A DNA stretch of 64,000 nt from Tenrec ecaudatus (lineage: Eukaryota > Chordata > Mammalia > Afrosoricida > Tenrecidae). The notes under the pieces are model-generated. The model did no database searches and was not told the DNA's origin. It was given only the letters and a program-made list of their open reading frames with translations. Positions within the stretch are counted from its first letter, which is position 1. Every line of letters starts with the position of its first letter. Position numbers and translations under genes: made by a program. The stretch lies in contig NW_027459163.1 of assembly GCF_050624435.1 (NCBI RefSeq), positions 248,001 to 312,000 of the forward strand, written 5' to 3'. Positions 12,304 to 23,870 of the stretch are shown here, piece after piece.

Positions 12304-13290
12304 AAAAACACTTTTATTGGCATATGACTCACATGTCATACAATAGCTCAATTATATTAAGATAAATTGTAATAATCATTATCACCACAATCAATTTTAG
12401 AACATTTTTTCTTTATTGTATTCATGTTATTTCCCCCAACCTCCCCTGCCACAGCCCCCAAAACCATTGTCTATATAGATTTAGTTATCCTGGATTTCAT
12501 ATACAGAAAAATGTATTTTTAAAAGCCTAACAACAATAACAAAGAAAACAGATTAAAAAAGCTCTAGAAAAGAAAGCAGAGGTTAAAAGAACTGGAATAT
12601 ATTTAAAATGAGTCAAAAGGGAGATGTATAAATTTTAACTTAAATACATCTGTAATAACCAATTTTACAATGCTATCTGTCTGATAACAGGGCTGTTCAC
12701 ATCCCATGGCTCTGGTCAGAGAGGATTCCCCAGAGCTTGCAAATGTTATCCACAACCTTAAAACCAGGTGTTCATAATTGAAGCTGATATCATTCCCTCC
12801 TTCAGATTTGAATTTCATGAGTTAAAATCCTTGGATGTTACAGGCTGGTGTGCTTCTTCCACATGGACTTAGTTGATCCCTCACTTAGATGGCTGTTTAA
12901 GACCAGCTTTTAAGACCCCAGATGCTATTTTTTTCTGATAGGTGGGCACCATCTAGTTTCTTCATTACACTTTCCTATAGCATTCATGTCTTGAGTGATT
13001 TCTTCATGAGGACGAGCATCAAATAAGGCCATTTCATAAGAACTAATTGTACTTAGATTGAGGCTAGAATTAAGTGCAAGCTCAAAATCCATTCACATAT
13101 TTATGGTTCATCTGGCTCTGGTTCACCTCAGAGATATAATTGTTATTTTCTGTTAGAGAACATTATCAATCATCCCCTTGGGCATAAGGCAATTTTATTG
13201 ATAGTGTAGTTAATTTAGCCAATGGTATAGAATTTAAAACAAAAATATGTCTTGTAAATTTAAATTTTATGTTTTCTTCCCATTGTCTCT
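12304..13290 (-). mobile_element. Old L1 3' UTR fragment, nested, minus strand
   Basis: Plus strand carries complements of older L1 3' UTR landmarks: TTTATTG at the start, ACAGGCTGGTGTGCTTCTTC near 12840, and GGTGGGCACCATCTAG near 12941. It separates ORF1-like sequence (to 12300) from ORF2-like sequence (from about 13540) in the other orientation, so it probably inserted into that older L1. Confidence 0.65.
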
Positions 13291-13539
13291 CTTTTGTTGC
13301 CTTTAATAGATATTTTTATTAATTTATTTCTATTACCATCCTTTTTGTCTTTTTTCTCATATTTTTCTGTGTTACCAATGTTCTTAGGAACCAAGACACC
13401 GCTCCTCTATCTGTCTCTAGGTGGGTCCGCCCACATGCAGATACACCCACATGTGAGTACCGTGAGTGAACATTGTTACCCATGCTGCACCATGCTTTAA
13501 GACAAAATTTCATTTATTTGTCAACAGAAATAAATATTT

Positions 13540-14590
13540 CAAACAAAACAAAACTGTAAACCAATATCCCTTATGAATATAGGGGCAAAATCTCAAAATC
13601 CTGGCCAACAGAATCCAACAATCTATCAAAAAGCTAAGCAAAAGAACCACAGCAGGTGAGATTGGTTCCAGGGATGCAAAGATGGTTTGAAATGAGAAAA
13701 ATAATGAATGTGATCTACCATATAAAAAAGAAAAACAACCACATGAGCATTTCAATTGATTTAGAAAAGGTATTTGATAATATCTAACAGCCATTCTAGA
13801 TACAAATACTAAAAAATAGGATTCGAAGGGAAATTCTCAATGAAATCAGGGACATATATGAAAAACCAACTGCCAGCATCTTACTCAATAGGGAGAAACT
13901 GAAAGCACTCATTCCTCTTTCAGATGGAATTACACAACAATGCTCCTTATTAACACTCTTATTCAACATTGTACTGGAAGTTAGCCAGAGCTATCAGGAC
14001 ACAAAAAGAAGTTTCAAAAATCCAAATGGGCAAAGAAGTAAAACTGTCACTATTTGCAGACGATCTGATTCTATACATAGAAGGCACCAAAGGCTCAACA
14101 AAAATATTGCTAGAAAATATAAAAAGATTTGGCAACATGGCAGGAAACAAAATTGACATATAATAATCAACAGGATTCTTGCATACTAACAAAGATAACT
14201 CCGGAAAAGAAAACAAGGAATCAATACCATTTACAATAACCACATAAAGATGAGTCTCTTTAACAAATGGTGCAGGAAAAATTGGATTTCGACTTGCAGA
14301 ATAATTAAATAAGACTAATGCCCCACACCCCCACAAAAACATATAATATGGATCAAATATCTAAAAATAAATACCAGAAAATCAATGAGAAAACATGGAC
14401 AAACTTAAGAGTCCTATTGCAGGGGATACACAAAATGTCAAATATTAATGAAGGATACACACGTAACAGAAGACAAAATTGAAGTCTGGGACTTAAGAAA
14501 AGTAAAACAAAAACTTCATCAAAAAAGTAAAAATGTTATCTACAGATTAGGAAAAAGATTTTGGCAATGATATACGTAATTGAAACACTT
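13540..14590 (+). mobile_element. L1 ORF2 fragment with RT catalytic box
   Basis: Reverse transcriptase domain of L1 ORF2 with the catalytic motif in [19 protein letters not shown] (about 14040-14095), preceded by the conserved block ending near 13980. Multiple stops and frameshifts; the C-terminal part runs on to about 14590, where a younger L1 begins. Confidence 0.85.
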
Positions 14591-14605
14591 CAATAAGAAA
14601 AAGAT

Positions 14606-17600
14606 GAATAGGTCTGTGTGGCAAGATGGTGATGGAGTAGCATTCCAGAGGGACTCTGCAGAAATCAGTGGAGGAAAGTCACTGAGAGGAAAATATCACT
14701 CTTCTGGGTCACAGGCAGAGCATCTTAAAGATGAGCAGACACTAGGTCTTGAAGAGCTGTGGGGTTTGGGCTACTACTGTAGAGGTTGGCTATGGCTTAG
14801 CCTTTCCCCTGCCACAGTCTCGGCTGGATCTGAGCTCTCTTGGCCAGCACAAAGGCTTAACTTCAACACAACCACAGCTTACTGCTGCCTTTCAGCAGGG
14901 TTTAAACCCCTCCAGCCCCACAGTCAGGTGACTGGGGCTGTTATTTCTCTCTCCCTTCTTCCACAGTCTAATTGGCCTCGGTACCCACCACCTGGTCTTT
15001 TTTCTTTCTTGTCTTTCCTTTCACATGTCACTGCTGGGCTCCAGGTCACTGCTCTTTGCCTAGAGCAACTGCATCCATCCTCCACTCAGCTGGGGCAGCT
15101 CCTGCCCACTTGCCCTCTGTAGCCTTACAAGCAGCTGGGGAAATCTTGCCTGTCTTCTGCCACACCTCAAATGGGGGAATCTCCCCTTAAAACATCTAGG
15201 AGAACTCCCATCAACCCTCCAAAGCCCTGTAAGCAGATGATGGAAATCCCAACCACCCTCCACGGTGCACCATGTGGCTGGGAGGGTCCCTGGGCCCCTC
15301 CCCGTCCTCTGTGGTCCCACATGGCTGAGGGAACTTCCTCCTACTTGCTGCCGTGCTTTACACAACTTAAGACAGCTCTGTGTGAGCCCTCTCCAGTGTG
15401 CCATACTGCTGTGGGAGCATCTGTGTGACCTATATGGGAGATCTTGCTACTAGAACAATTCCGTCTGTTATCTGCAGTGCTCTACACTAAAGTGGGCACA
15501 CCCATCAACACTATGTGGCAATCCCGCTGCAGGAAGCACCCCCGCACTTCCCCTGAGGTGTTCCAAGCCGCTGTGGGCCACACCACCATGGCTTCCTGTA
15601 AGATCATCCAGTGCAGTGTCATCCTCCCCAGTCCACAATCACCCAACCAGAGTCCCATGAGAGGACCATCCAACGTAACCTCTAAATAACAGGATACGGG
15701 TTGGCTAGGTAAGGAGTAAAACCACAGGAGGAAAAAGTGGTAGCCTGACCTAGTACATTTAGCTGCAGGCAGTTCAATGACGCACTCCAATGAGTTTTCC
15801 AAAGTAGGAGACCAGTGCTTGTTGACTTTCTGAAAAATGGCACCAGGCTCTTCTAAAACAACACAACACAAACAGCAACCAGCCACAAAAACCTCAATGA
15901 AAAAACAGGAGAAACAAAAGGCAATGCCAGAAGTCCTGAACATAATGACATGTATAGTAGAAGCAGACATTGATCTGCAAACAGAAAGCAATCTTCAGGA
16001 TTTCTGCTTGGAGTTATACAGAATATGAGGGAAGCAATATAAAAAAAGGATGAAATGATATAGGAGATAAAGGCCACGCACCAAAGGGAAATAAAAGACC
16101 TCAGGGACAAGATAACCAAATCCAGTAGTGAATTCACAGACTTCTCCAAAAGACTTGATGAGGCAGAGAATTGCACCAGTGGCCTAGAGGATAAACAGGC
16201 AGACTTCAGCAAATGGGAAAGGCAGTTAGCCAAGATAATCAAAGAAACTGAAGAAAAGCTGAGAGCCATGTTTGATGCTATGAAGAACAACATCTGAATA
16301 ATTGAACTACCTGAACAAGGCACAACAAAAGAGTCAATGGCATAATAAATAGTGTAGAAATTCTTAGGGGAAAACTTCTCCAGATTAATAAATGAAAACT
16401 AGGCAACTATTCAGGAGGCCAAAATAACACCAGCTGGACTGAATTCCCAAGAAGAAATCACCAAGGCATATAACAGCTATTCTATCCAACTTAGAGGAAA
16501 AGGACAGCCTCATAAGAGCAGCAAGGGAAAATAGAAACAGTTACCTATAAAGGAACTCAAACAAGAGTCTGTTGAGACCAATCAGCGGACACTGTGAAGA
16601 GGAGAAATTGAAGAAAATAACACAAACCCAAGAATACTCTATCCAGCCAAATTATCAAGATAGATGGAGAAGTTAGAGTCTTCCCAGACAGGAAAAACTC
16701 AAAGACTACGATAAAAGAAACTAGCCCTACAAAAGATCCTTATCTAACCGGTATGGGCAGAAAAACATCACTCACCAAACAAAAACAAGAGACTGCCACA
16801 TAAAACAACTCCACCCAGATGTAAACAAAGAGTAAAGAGCCCCCAAGATAACAGTGGCAAAGAAAGGCAGAATGAACCACACACAAATGCACAACACACT
16901 GATAAGAAAGGGAGGTAGGAAAACATTCAACACAAAAGGTACAAGATGACATCACAGAGTCCACAGCTGGATATAATAACCCTGAATAACAATGGACAGA
17001 ACTCAGCCAATAAAAGGCAGAGGTTAGCAGCCTGACTTAGAAAACACAACCCCTTGGGCTGCTACCTATAGGATACACATCTTATGATTACAGACAAAAA
17101 TAGGCTGAGAATCAAAGGCTGGAGAAAAATATACCAAGAAAACGGCCATTCAAAAAAAAGCAAAGGTTGCAATCCTAACCTCAGATTGTAAAAATAGTTC
17201 CCAAGGTACAAGCCATAACAAGACATAAGGGGTAGGGGCACTATATAATGTTCAAGGGAACAGTAGATGAAGAACCAGTGAACATAATAAATATATTCAT
17301 GTTCAACGCGACGTCCACAAAATTTATCAAACACTCCAAAAGATGATAAAAGAAATCACAGGCTAACAATTATAGTAGGTGACCTTAATACACCATTCTC
17401 TGAGAAAGATCACAAGGAAAGAAGCTTAACAAGGAGGCAACAGATCTAAACATTATGATTAAATGACTTGACCTGATAGATATTTTCAGAACGCTCCACC
17501 AAAATGCAAAAACACCCTCATATTCTTTTTAAGCCCCCCATGGCACATACTCAAAGATAGACCACATGCTGGGACATAAGTTGAATCTGTGTAAATTCAA

Positions 17601-18690
17601 ACATAAAGAGACCATACCGACTTCTCTCTCCGACCACTATAACATAAGGCTGAAAATCGACAGAAGGATGATGAAGAAAACAAGGGAAAAAATTGTAAGA
17701 AAAATAACTCTCTTTTGCAAAAGGAGTGGTTACTGGCTCAGAAAGATATGAAATTAGAAAATTTCTAGAAACCAATGAGAATACAGTTACCAATACCTTT
17801 GAGACAGCAAAGGCCGCTATCAGAGAAAGTCTGATAGTAATATGTAAGCACATGAAAAAGAAAGAGACGTATGATTGATGTGCTGACACAAAACTTACAC
17901 CAATTAGAGCAGTCAGCAGAATAATCCTACAAATTGCAAAAGAAAAATAAAAAGGGCTGAGATTCATGAAAGGGAAAACAAGAAAATTATGGAAAAAAGA
18001 AATGCAGCTAAAAGCTGGTTCTTTGAAAGGATTAACAGAATCAAAAGACCAAAAGACCATGGAAAACCTAACCAAAGAAAGGAAGGAACAAATTTCAATA
18101 GCAAGGATGAGGAATGAAACAAGGGACATTACAATGAACCCTAATAAAATCAAAAGGGTAATTGCACAGTACTATGAAGGACTGTACTCCAATGAGTTCA
18201 ACAGCTTCTCACTCCCCGCTATCACGACCTCAGTGCCGCTTCCCAATCTAGACTAGACGGGAGCATGCGCATAGGCATAGGCAAGAGATAAAACTCACGA
18301 CACATGGAACCAGGAACAGGAATGGGAATAGAGACAACAAAAGGGTAGGGGGAAGGGGGGCGAAGTGGGGAGAGAGGAGACACCAATAGCAATGAATAGC
18401 ATATAATCCCGTACCCCCAGTCAGGGGGGAGAACAACAGAAACTAGAAGGGAAGGGAGATGGCGGTCAGAGTAAGATTTGAAAATAATTAACAATCTACA
18501 ATGTATCAAGGGGCCACGAGGGTTGGGGTTGGGGGAGGAGAAGGGAGAGAAAAAAAGAGGAGCTGATCCCAAGGGCTCCATGGAAAGTAAATGTCTATAA
18601 AAGAAAGACAGAATATATGTACGGATATGTCAGATACAATTGATGTATAGATTGTAACAAGAGTTGTAAGAGCCCCCAATAAAATGATTA
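14606..18690 (+). mobile_element. L1 with ORF1, endonuclease only, fused to 3' UTR
   Basis: Starts with an L1 5' UTR (GGCAAGATGGTGATGG at 14620), GC-rich to about 15830. ORF1 remains follow (ATG near 15837; MAPGSSKTTQHKQQPATKTS) to about 16760. ORF2 begins near 16970 and keeps endonuclease landmarks (RLRIKGWRKIYQ near 17108, GDLNTPFSEKD near 17380, LSDH near 17625) and the linker to about 18208. Then it passes at a shared gcttc (18204-18208) directly into the 3' UTR (about 18209-18690). The RT and C-terminal domains are absent. All frames are broken. Confidence 0.85.
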
Positions 18691-18699
18691 AAAAACACC

Positions 18700-19412
18700 C
18701 ACACAACAACTTTGTTTTTAAAGAAAGATATACAGTAGAAGAATAGCAGCCGTCAAGTCTGGAGCACTGGGCCTGGTTTCTTGGGACATTCTTGTGGCTA
18801 TAACATGAGGCCACTTTTAGATATCAAGTTGACCTTCCACACGCAGCAAGTAGACGTCATCAAATTAGAGGCTTTTCAGCAGAATCAAGGCTAAACGTAG
18901 AAGCCCGGTCTCTTCAAGAAGATACTCTCAGTGGTCTCCTCTTTCAACCTCCAAAAGGAGGGCCTGAACATGGCCTGCTCAAACCTCAGCCACTCTCATA
19001 GCCATCAGCTAGGTTGAGCTACACAGACACTGGTCACCTACAGTTCTGTCCATTCTAATGGTTGAACACCACCCTCTTAGCAGGTACAATGAGACAAGAA
19101 GTAGAGTTCTTTGGACTTTTTTGCACAAGAGGTCTAGAGACCTGCTGATGCAGCCAGAGGGTCATGCTTTTAGAGAAAACCCTAAGTTCCCCATAAGCTT
19201 TGACCCTGCCCCAGTGTAGAAATGGTTGGGGAAGAGGATGGGAATGAGCAAAGGTGAAGGTTTGGGTACCAACAACCAAAATGCTGGCATGTAAGACCCA
19301 ATACAAGATTAATATGTGACTGCTCACAGCAGTCAAAAGAGTGAGTGCAGTAGAGCTGAGGATGGTGAGGGAACCCCCCCGGCCCAGCCCCCCAAACTTC
19401 CCTGGCACATAC
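18700..19412. other. NINL intron, no further exon seen
   Basis: Searched for the exon following 19490-19413 (expected coiled coil after KCR); nothing fits. No obvious repeat. Contains the donor at 19411-19412. Confidence 0.5.
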
Positions 19413-19490
19413 CCTGCACTTGAATTCATACTCCTTCAGGATCGCCATGAACTGTTCTTGAGAGAAGAGTGCAGTGCCATCTGGTTCCAG
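19413..19490 (-). CDS. NINL: NINL internal exon, coiled coil, last in window
   Basis: A 78-nt exon of 26 codons, beginning LEPDGTALFSQEQ and ending KEYEFKCR, directly continuing the previous exon's LKDK as in NINL. Acceptor GACATCAG; donor AGG/GTATGT. It lies downstream of the in-frame stop yet its frame and splice sites are intact, so any inactivation would be recent or avoided by splicing. The following exons (the rest of the coiled coil and the C terminus) were not found between 1 and 19412, which is repeats and unrecognised intron. Confidence 0.92.
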
Positions 19491-20072
19491 CTGATGTCAG
19501 ACCCAGAAAGAAAGCAACAATACAGAGAATGGTAAGGCAGGTCCTCTTGGGCCAGGTTCCTGGGGCCACCTCCTCACTTTCCTTCTGGGAATCTAACTTC
19601 TACTTTCCAGTAGCTCTAGAAAAAAGCATCCAGTCTACCTACTTTCAAACTTGTTTAAAAGGTCTTGCCACCAACAGCGTTTTCTTAGGACCCGGAGCCT
19701 GTGGTGGCTGGGATGCACTTCTGCCTTGTCTCTGGTGCAACTTCTCCCTTCCCAGCAACGTCCTTAGGGTAGATGACATATGATGGCACCACGCTCTAAG
19801 TGCTCCTTTGGCCTCTCTGGCTAATCCCAAGTACTATTAGTGGGTCCTGGCTTTATCAGTACAGAGGCCATACTACGCGGGGTAGCACTAGGTCACAGTG
19901 ACTTGTCATGAAAAGGGGAAAGAAAAAGATATTATATAGATTTCTCTCCATTACAGGATTTTTGTAAGGAAAAAAACCAAAGTTCTATCACCCAAGTATC
20001 ATTTTCAAGACATGGCCCACACTACTGACCATGATTCTAGTTGAAAGACTCAGAATAAGCAGAAGCACTTGC
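19491..20072. other. NINL intron, 582 bp
   Basis: Short intron with a GC donor (complement of 20071-20072) and AG acceptor (complement of 19491-19492). No repeat recognised. Confidence 0.75.
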
Positions 20073-20183
20073 CTTGTCCTTCAGCACAAACTCAAGGTCA
20101 TTCTGCAGTTTCAGCACCAGCTTCTCTGAATCTGACTACTTTTCCACAACTTCAAAGATCTCCTTCTGCAATCGACTGTTTTC
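20073..20183 (-). CDS. NINL: NINL coiled-coil exon with in-frame TAG and GC donor
   Basis: A 111-nt exon, 37 codons, phase 0 to 0. It begins ENSRLQKEIFEVVEK, then TAG (complement of 20136-20138), then SDSEKLVLKLQNDLEFVLKD and a final K. At the stop the family has leucine (remembered human context EVVEKLSDSE), so one base change from TTG explains it. The acceptor CTTTTAG is good. The donor reads AAG/GCAAGT, a GC donor otherwise matching consensus. Length and phase mean that skipping the exon would keep the frame. The stop may be real loss of function, a polymorphism, a sequence error, or tolerated through skipping; the sequence cannot decide. Confidence 0.9.
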
Positions 20184-20264
20184 CTAAAAGATTCAGGCCA
20201 GTGGTTTAATAGCTATATAACGCAAGCAATGACGCAATGGTAAGTTTCTCACCTTTCCATAAGG

Positions 20265-21010
20265 GAGAGGTGTTACAGGGAGGCAAGCTGCTTTTCCTTG
20301 AAAGAGTTCCTGTAGTGGTGGAGGGTGTGAGGGCAGCTGTGTTGAAGTGAAATTACTTGGAATGGCTTTTCTATTCATGTCTTTGTAACTCCCACCAAAT
20401 TTTGGGGCCATATCAAGCAAATAGGGTATGTGAAATGCTAACTGAGGGAATTTGTTGGTTTTCCCATTGCACTGTGTATATAAGAGTGAATGATAACAGT
20501 TGCAGACAGAAACATTCCATGTTAATCAAGATGGAAACACCAGGAGTGAGCACATGTAAGATCCTTGCCTGAAGTAGTGGAGGCACCAGAAGTATCAGAG
20601 GCCAAGGCACTGAGAACAGAAGACAAAGCAAAGGAGCAGTGCTAAGCTCATGAGGTAGAGGGCAGAGGTGCAACACTAAGAAAGAGATGCCTACCATCGT
20701 GGGTGAGAAGAGGCAATGCAGACCAAAAAACCTGTTTCCTTAACGTTCTGTAACTGGTTAGCTTCCTTAAGCAATTCTATAACCATGAACATTGCCTGTA
20801 AGTTTTTTTGAAGACGTTGCAATACATTATTGAACCCAACAGAGAGGTAGCGTGCCAACTGAGGGATGTTGGTATCAGATAAGGGTAAAAAAAGGATAGA
20901 GGGTCAAGGCATTCTGCCTTGTGGCAATTAGCTTGGGCTGGTGTGGCATTGGAATCTCCCCCTTCGTGTAGCTAGGAGGTCAGACGTACGGCATTTCATC
21001 AGTTGGTGTC
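20265..21010 (+). repeat. Dispersed repeat, copy 1 of a local pair
   Basis: Aligns by eye with 23160-23870 in the same orientation. Shared landmarks: GTGAAGTGAAAT-type start, TATCTTTGTAAC, GTATGTGAAA, ACATGTRAGATCC, GTGGAGGCA and a CTTCTGCCCTGTGgcaatt-type block near the end. Probably an LTR or LTR-like element; family not named. Confidence 0.6.
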
Positions 21011-21139
21011 AAGAGTGGAATTAACTGCAATGGCTCCAGGCTCATGAAAGCATGGGGTTTTACAAAAGAAAGGTCAGGGTAAGGGAAGTGAAAATTTTGA
21101 TTCTTAGATTATTCCTTTGGTTATTCTTACTATGGACTG

Positions 21140-21410
21140 CTGAAAGGACAAAATGATCTGTCTTGGAAGAAATACAGCTATAGTGCACCTTAAGAGTCTA
21201 AGATGGGCACACTTTGGACATGTCAGGAAAGACCAGCCCCTGGGGAAGACATTATGTCTGATAAAGCAAAGGGACAGTGAAAAAGAGGAAGGCTCTCGAT
21301 GCGATCGATTGGTACCATGGCTGCAACAGGAGGCTCAACGGGAAAAACTGTGAGGATATTGCAGAACCTGGCATAGATGCATAAGGTCGAAACCTACATG
21401 ATGGTACCTA
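21140..21410 (+). mobile_element. RTE (BovB-type) LINE 3' end
   Basis: Translation LKSLRWAHFGHV followed by KDQPLGKTLCLIKQR resembles the C-terminal end of RTE ORF2. The following CGATTGGTACCATGGCTGCA and GTGAGGATATTGCAGA also match the tail of afrotherian RTE copies as remembered. Truncated at its 5' side, as is normal for LINEs. Confidence 0.78.
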
Positions 21411-21854
21411 CCTAAAACAATGGCAGTGCTTGAAAGAAATGTAAGAGGTGTCAAGGGCGTGAAAGTGCTCTGGAGTGGCCTGAAGGAAATACCAGGCTGG
21501 TTAAACAAAACAGTTAATAAGAAGGCCAGGGTTTCCTGGATGTACCCTAACAGAGGCCCAAGTCCGTAGACATACGAATGGGATAATCTGGGTGGAGAAA
21601 AGAACATTGAACTGAGTGTTTTTAAAAGGATGATGTATTTGGGTTTATGTGTTTAGCTGACTGTTGGATAGAGGTTTCTCCTGACTAGTGTTATAAATAG
21701 GTATCATGTGCGATAGAAACAAATACTCAGTTTTATGATTACAGAGAGCTTGTATGTTCACATTCAGCCTATTCTTATTGGATTTGTTAAAAGGGGAGTT
21801 AGGAATTTTCCCTGAAGAAATGGGTTTTTGTTTTAAGTCCAAGTAGAGTATTGG

Positions 21855-22070
21855 AGGCCTGTTGGTGTAGTAGTTACGCACTGGGCTTCTAACTGCAAGT
21901 TCAGCAGTTCAAACCACAAGACACTTCATGGGAGAAAGATGTGGCTTTCTATTCCTGTAAAGAGTTACAATCTTAGAAACCCACAAGGGCAGCTCTACCC
22001 CCTGCCCTATAGGCTGAATGGGAGTCAGAATTGACTTAACTGCAGTGAGTTTGGTTTGGTTTGGTTTGGA
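21855..22070 (+). mobile_element. AfroSINE-type SINE
   Basis: Head GGAGGCCTGTTGGTGTAGTA with tRNA-like A and B boxes (B-box region GTTCAGCAGTTCAAACC), body TTTCTATTCCTGTAAAGAGT, and tail ending in a (GGTTT)n run near 22050-22070. The best-preserved copy in the window. Confidence 0.9.
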
Positions 22071-23159
22071 GAGAGCAGTGAAAGCTCTCACCAGTGTGGA
22101 TGGAAGCCTCACCCAGAACCTTTGCTACCAGTACTTTTGCACTTATTTGCAAAGACATGCAGATCCACCCAGAACAACTGAAAGAATGAGTAGGAGAAAA
22201 ATCGGTTTGGCCTTTTGAATTTTGAGCTGCCTGCCTTTAGAGTCATCTTAGCAGGGAGAAGTGTGTTCCTCTCAGAGAATGGCTCCTGACAGACTGAAGT
22301 TAAGGGAGCTGGCGGCAGCCTAGTACGCTCACTGTGCTGACACTTGGGTCCACTTGGGTGGGAGTGGTGGAACTGCCGCACTGATGACACAGCCTGCATT
22401 TTGGCATGTTCTATTGGCACCTGCTGATCTGGCCCCAGAAGCTAGAGATGAGAGAGAGGGGCTGGCTGGTCTGAAGTTTGAAAATGTGAGTGAAGAGGGG
22501 AAGACATTGGGAGATTTCATGAGTTGTGAATTATAAAGCTGATGATCAGGACCTAGGCCATGGGGAGTTAGGGTTGATGAGAATATATGAATTGGCCAGT
22601 TAATCTAAAGTACAGGGAGGTGTGTGTGAACTCCCAAGCTTGATACTGGTACCTATTTGATCTACCTTGGATTCTAGGGCTGAGTTGACCAGAACCCAAA
22701 TGAATGACAAGATAAATGTTGACACTATGATCTGGCATACATTGCTCTAATTTGATGGCTTTCCCTGGATTGGATTATATTTATGGAAACAGATGCTCAA
22801 AGTTTAAATCATAAATAAAGATTCTTCTGATCAAAAATTTGCTTGTCTCCTCAGAGGACTGGTTGTTAGGGATTGACAATTTAGCAATGGGATATCTAAA
22901 ATAGGGAGTGGTAATGAAGTAGCTGGTTTACCAGTTTTTGTGGGTGTATTAGTATCAATATGAAAAAGAAAAGAAAAAGAACAAGTCAAGGGAAAGTCCC
23001 CATTGAAGAGTGTCCTCTTTTCACCATGGGCTCAGGTAAAAGGAGGCGAGGAGAAGATGCTGGTTTGATGATATGACTGAAGTACGAGTGACTGTTAGCA
23101 GGGTCACCACGACTGTGAAAACAAATCCTAGATGTCAGTGGGCAGGAGGCAATTCTTCA
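22071..23159. other. NINL intron, nothing recognised
   Basis: Unique-looking intron between an AfroSINE and the second copy of the local repeat. Open frames here overlap on both strands without coding features. Confidence 0.45.
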
Positions 23160-23870
23160 TGTATTAAAGGAGCAATGTCTAGAAGAGCCAAAAGGTAGCC
23201 CGGGGTGAAGTGAAATGATCCAAAGGGCTCTTCTATCCATATCTTTGTAACACTCATCAAATAATTGGGTGGGACTAGGCAAATCGGGTATGTGAAACAC
23301 TCATAGATGGGTCGGACAGTGATGCCCTTGCACGGCATCTCAGTAGCAGAGAGAGAGAATCCTGTGTCCATCAAGAAATAAGAGCCATCAGTGGGGCACA
23401 TGTGAGATCCATGCCGTAAGTCGTGGAGGCAGCAGAAGCCCTGGCACTGAGCACATGAGACAGAGCAAGGAGCAACACTGAGACCACGAGGCAGAGTGGT
23501 AGGCTTCCTGGCCCATGGAACAAAGCAGAAGCCAAGGGACTATGCAACTGAGAGGCCTGGGACCAGAGAAAGAGGTGGTTATCAGCATGGTATTGTAGAC
23601 AAAAGACCTGTATCATTAACATTTCCCTGATTAACTCGATAATTGTGAATATTGTCTGTGAATTGTATGTGGTCACTGAAATAAATGACCGAATCTAGCT
23701 AAGAAGAGTGTTATGGGAAGGTTAGGGATGGTTGGCGTTAGAATAGCATAAAGATGGTGGGGGGAGGCATCTTTAACTTCTGCCCTGTGCCAATTGGCAT
23801 TGGGTTGGTGTTAGAGTCTCCTCTTCTGTGTGTAGCCAGAGGAGGTGCGTGGTGGCCCCCATAACATTTC
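23160..23870 (+). repeat. Dispersed repeat, copy 2 of a local pair
   Basis: Second copy of the repeat at 20265-21010, same orientation, with indels. Contains GCAGCAGAAGCCCTGGCACT and CTTCTGCCCTGTGCCAATT. An RTE tail and an AfroSINE lie between the copies. Confidence 0.6.

Noticed and set aside
14580-15122. 180-codon plus-strand open frame
   Set aside because: It lies in the GC-rich L1 5' UTR beginning at 14606; frames on both strands there are equally long and unlike any protein.
15482-16323. Minus-strand open frames of 156-169 codons
   Set aside because: They are antisense to L1 5' UTR and ORF1 sequence, where A-rich coding text leaves few stops on the other strand.
17551-18153. 200-codon minus-strand open frame
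   Set aside because: Antisense to the L1 ORF2 endonuclease region; the hydrophobic composition comes from reading A-rich sequence backwards.
20136-20138. TAG as a recoded or readthrough codon
   Set aside because: No known recoding context, and leucine is expected here; a nonsense change, error or skipped exon is simpler.
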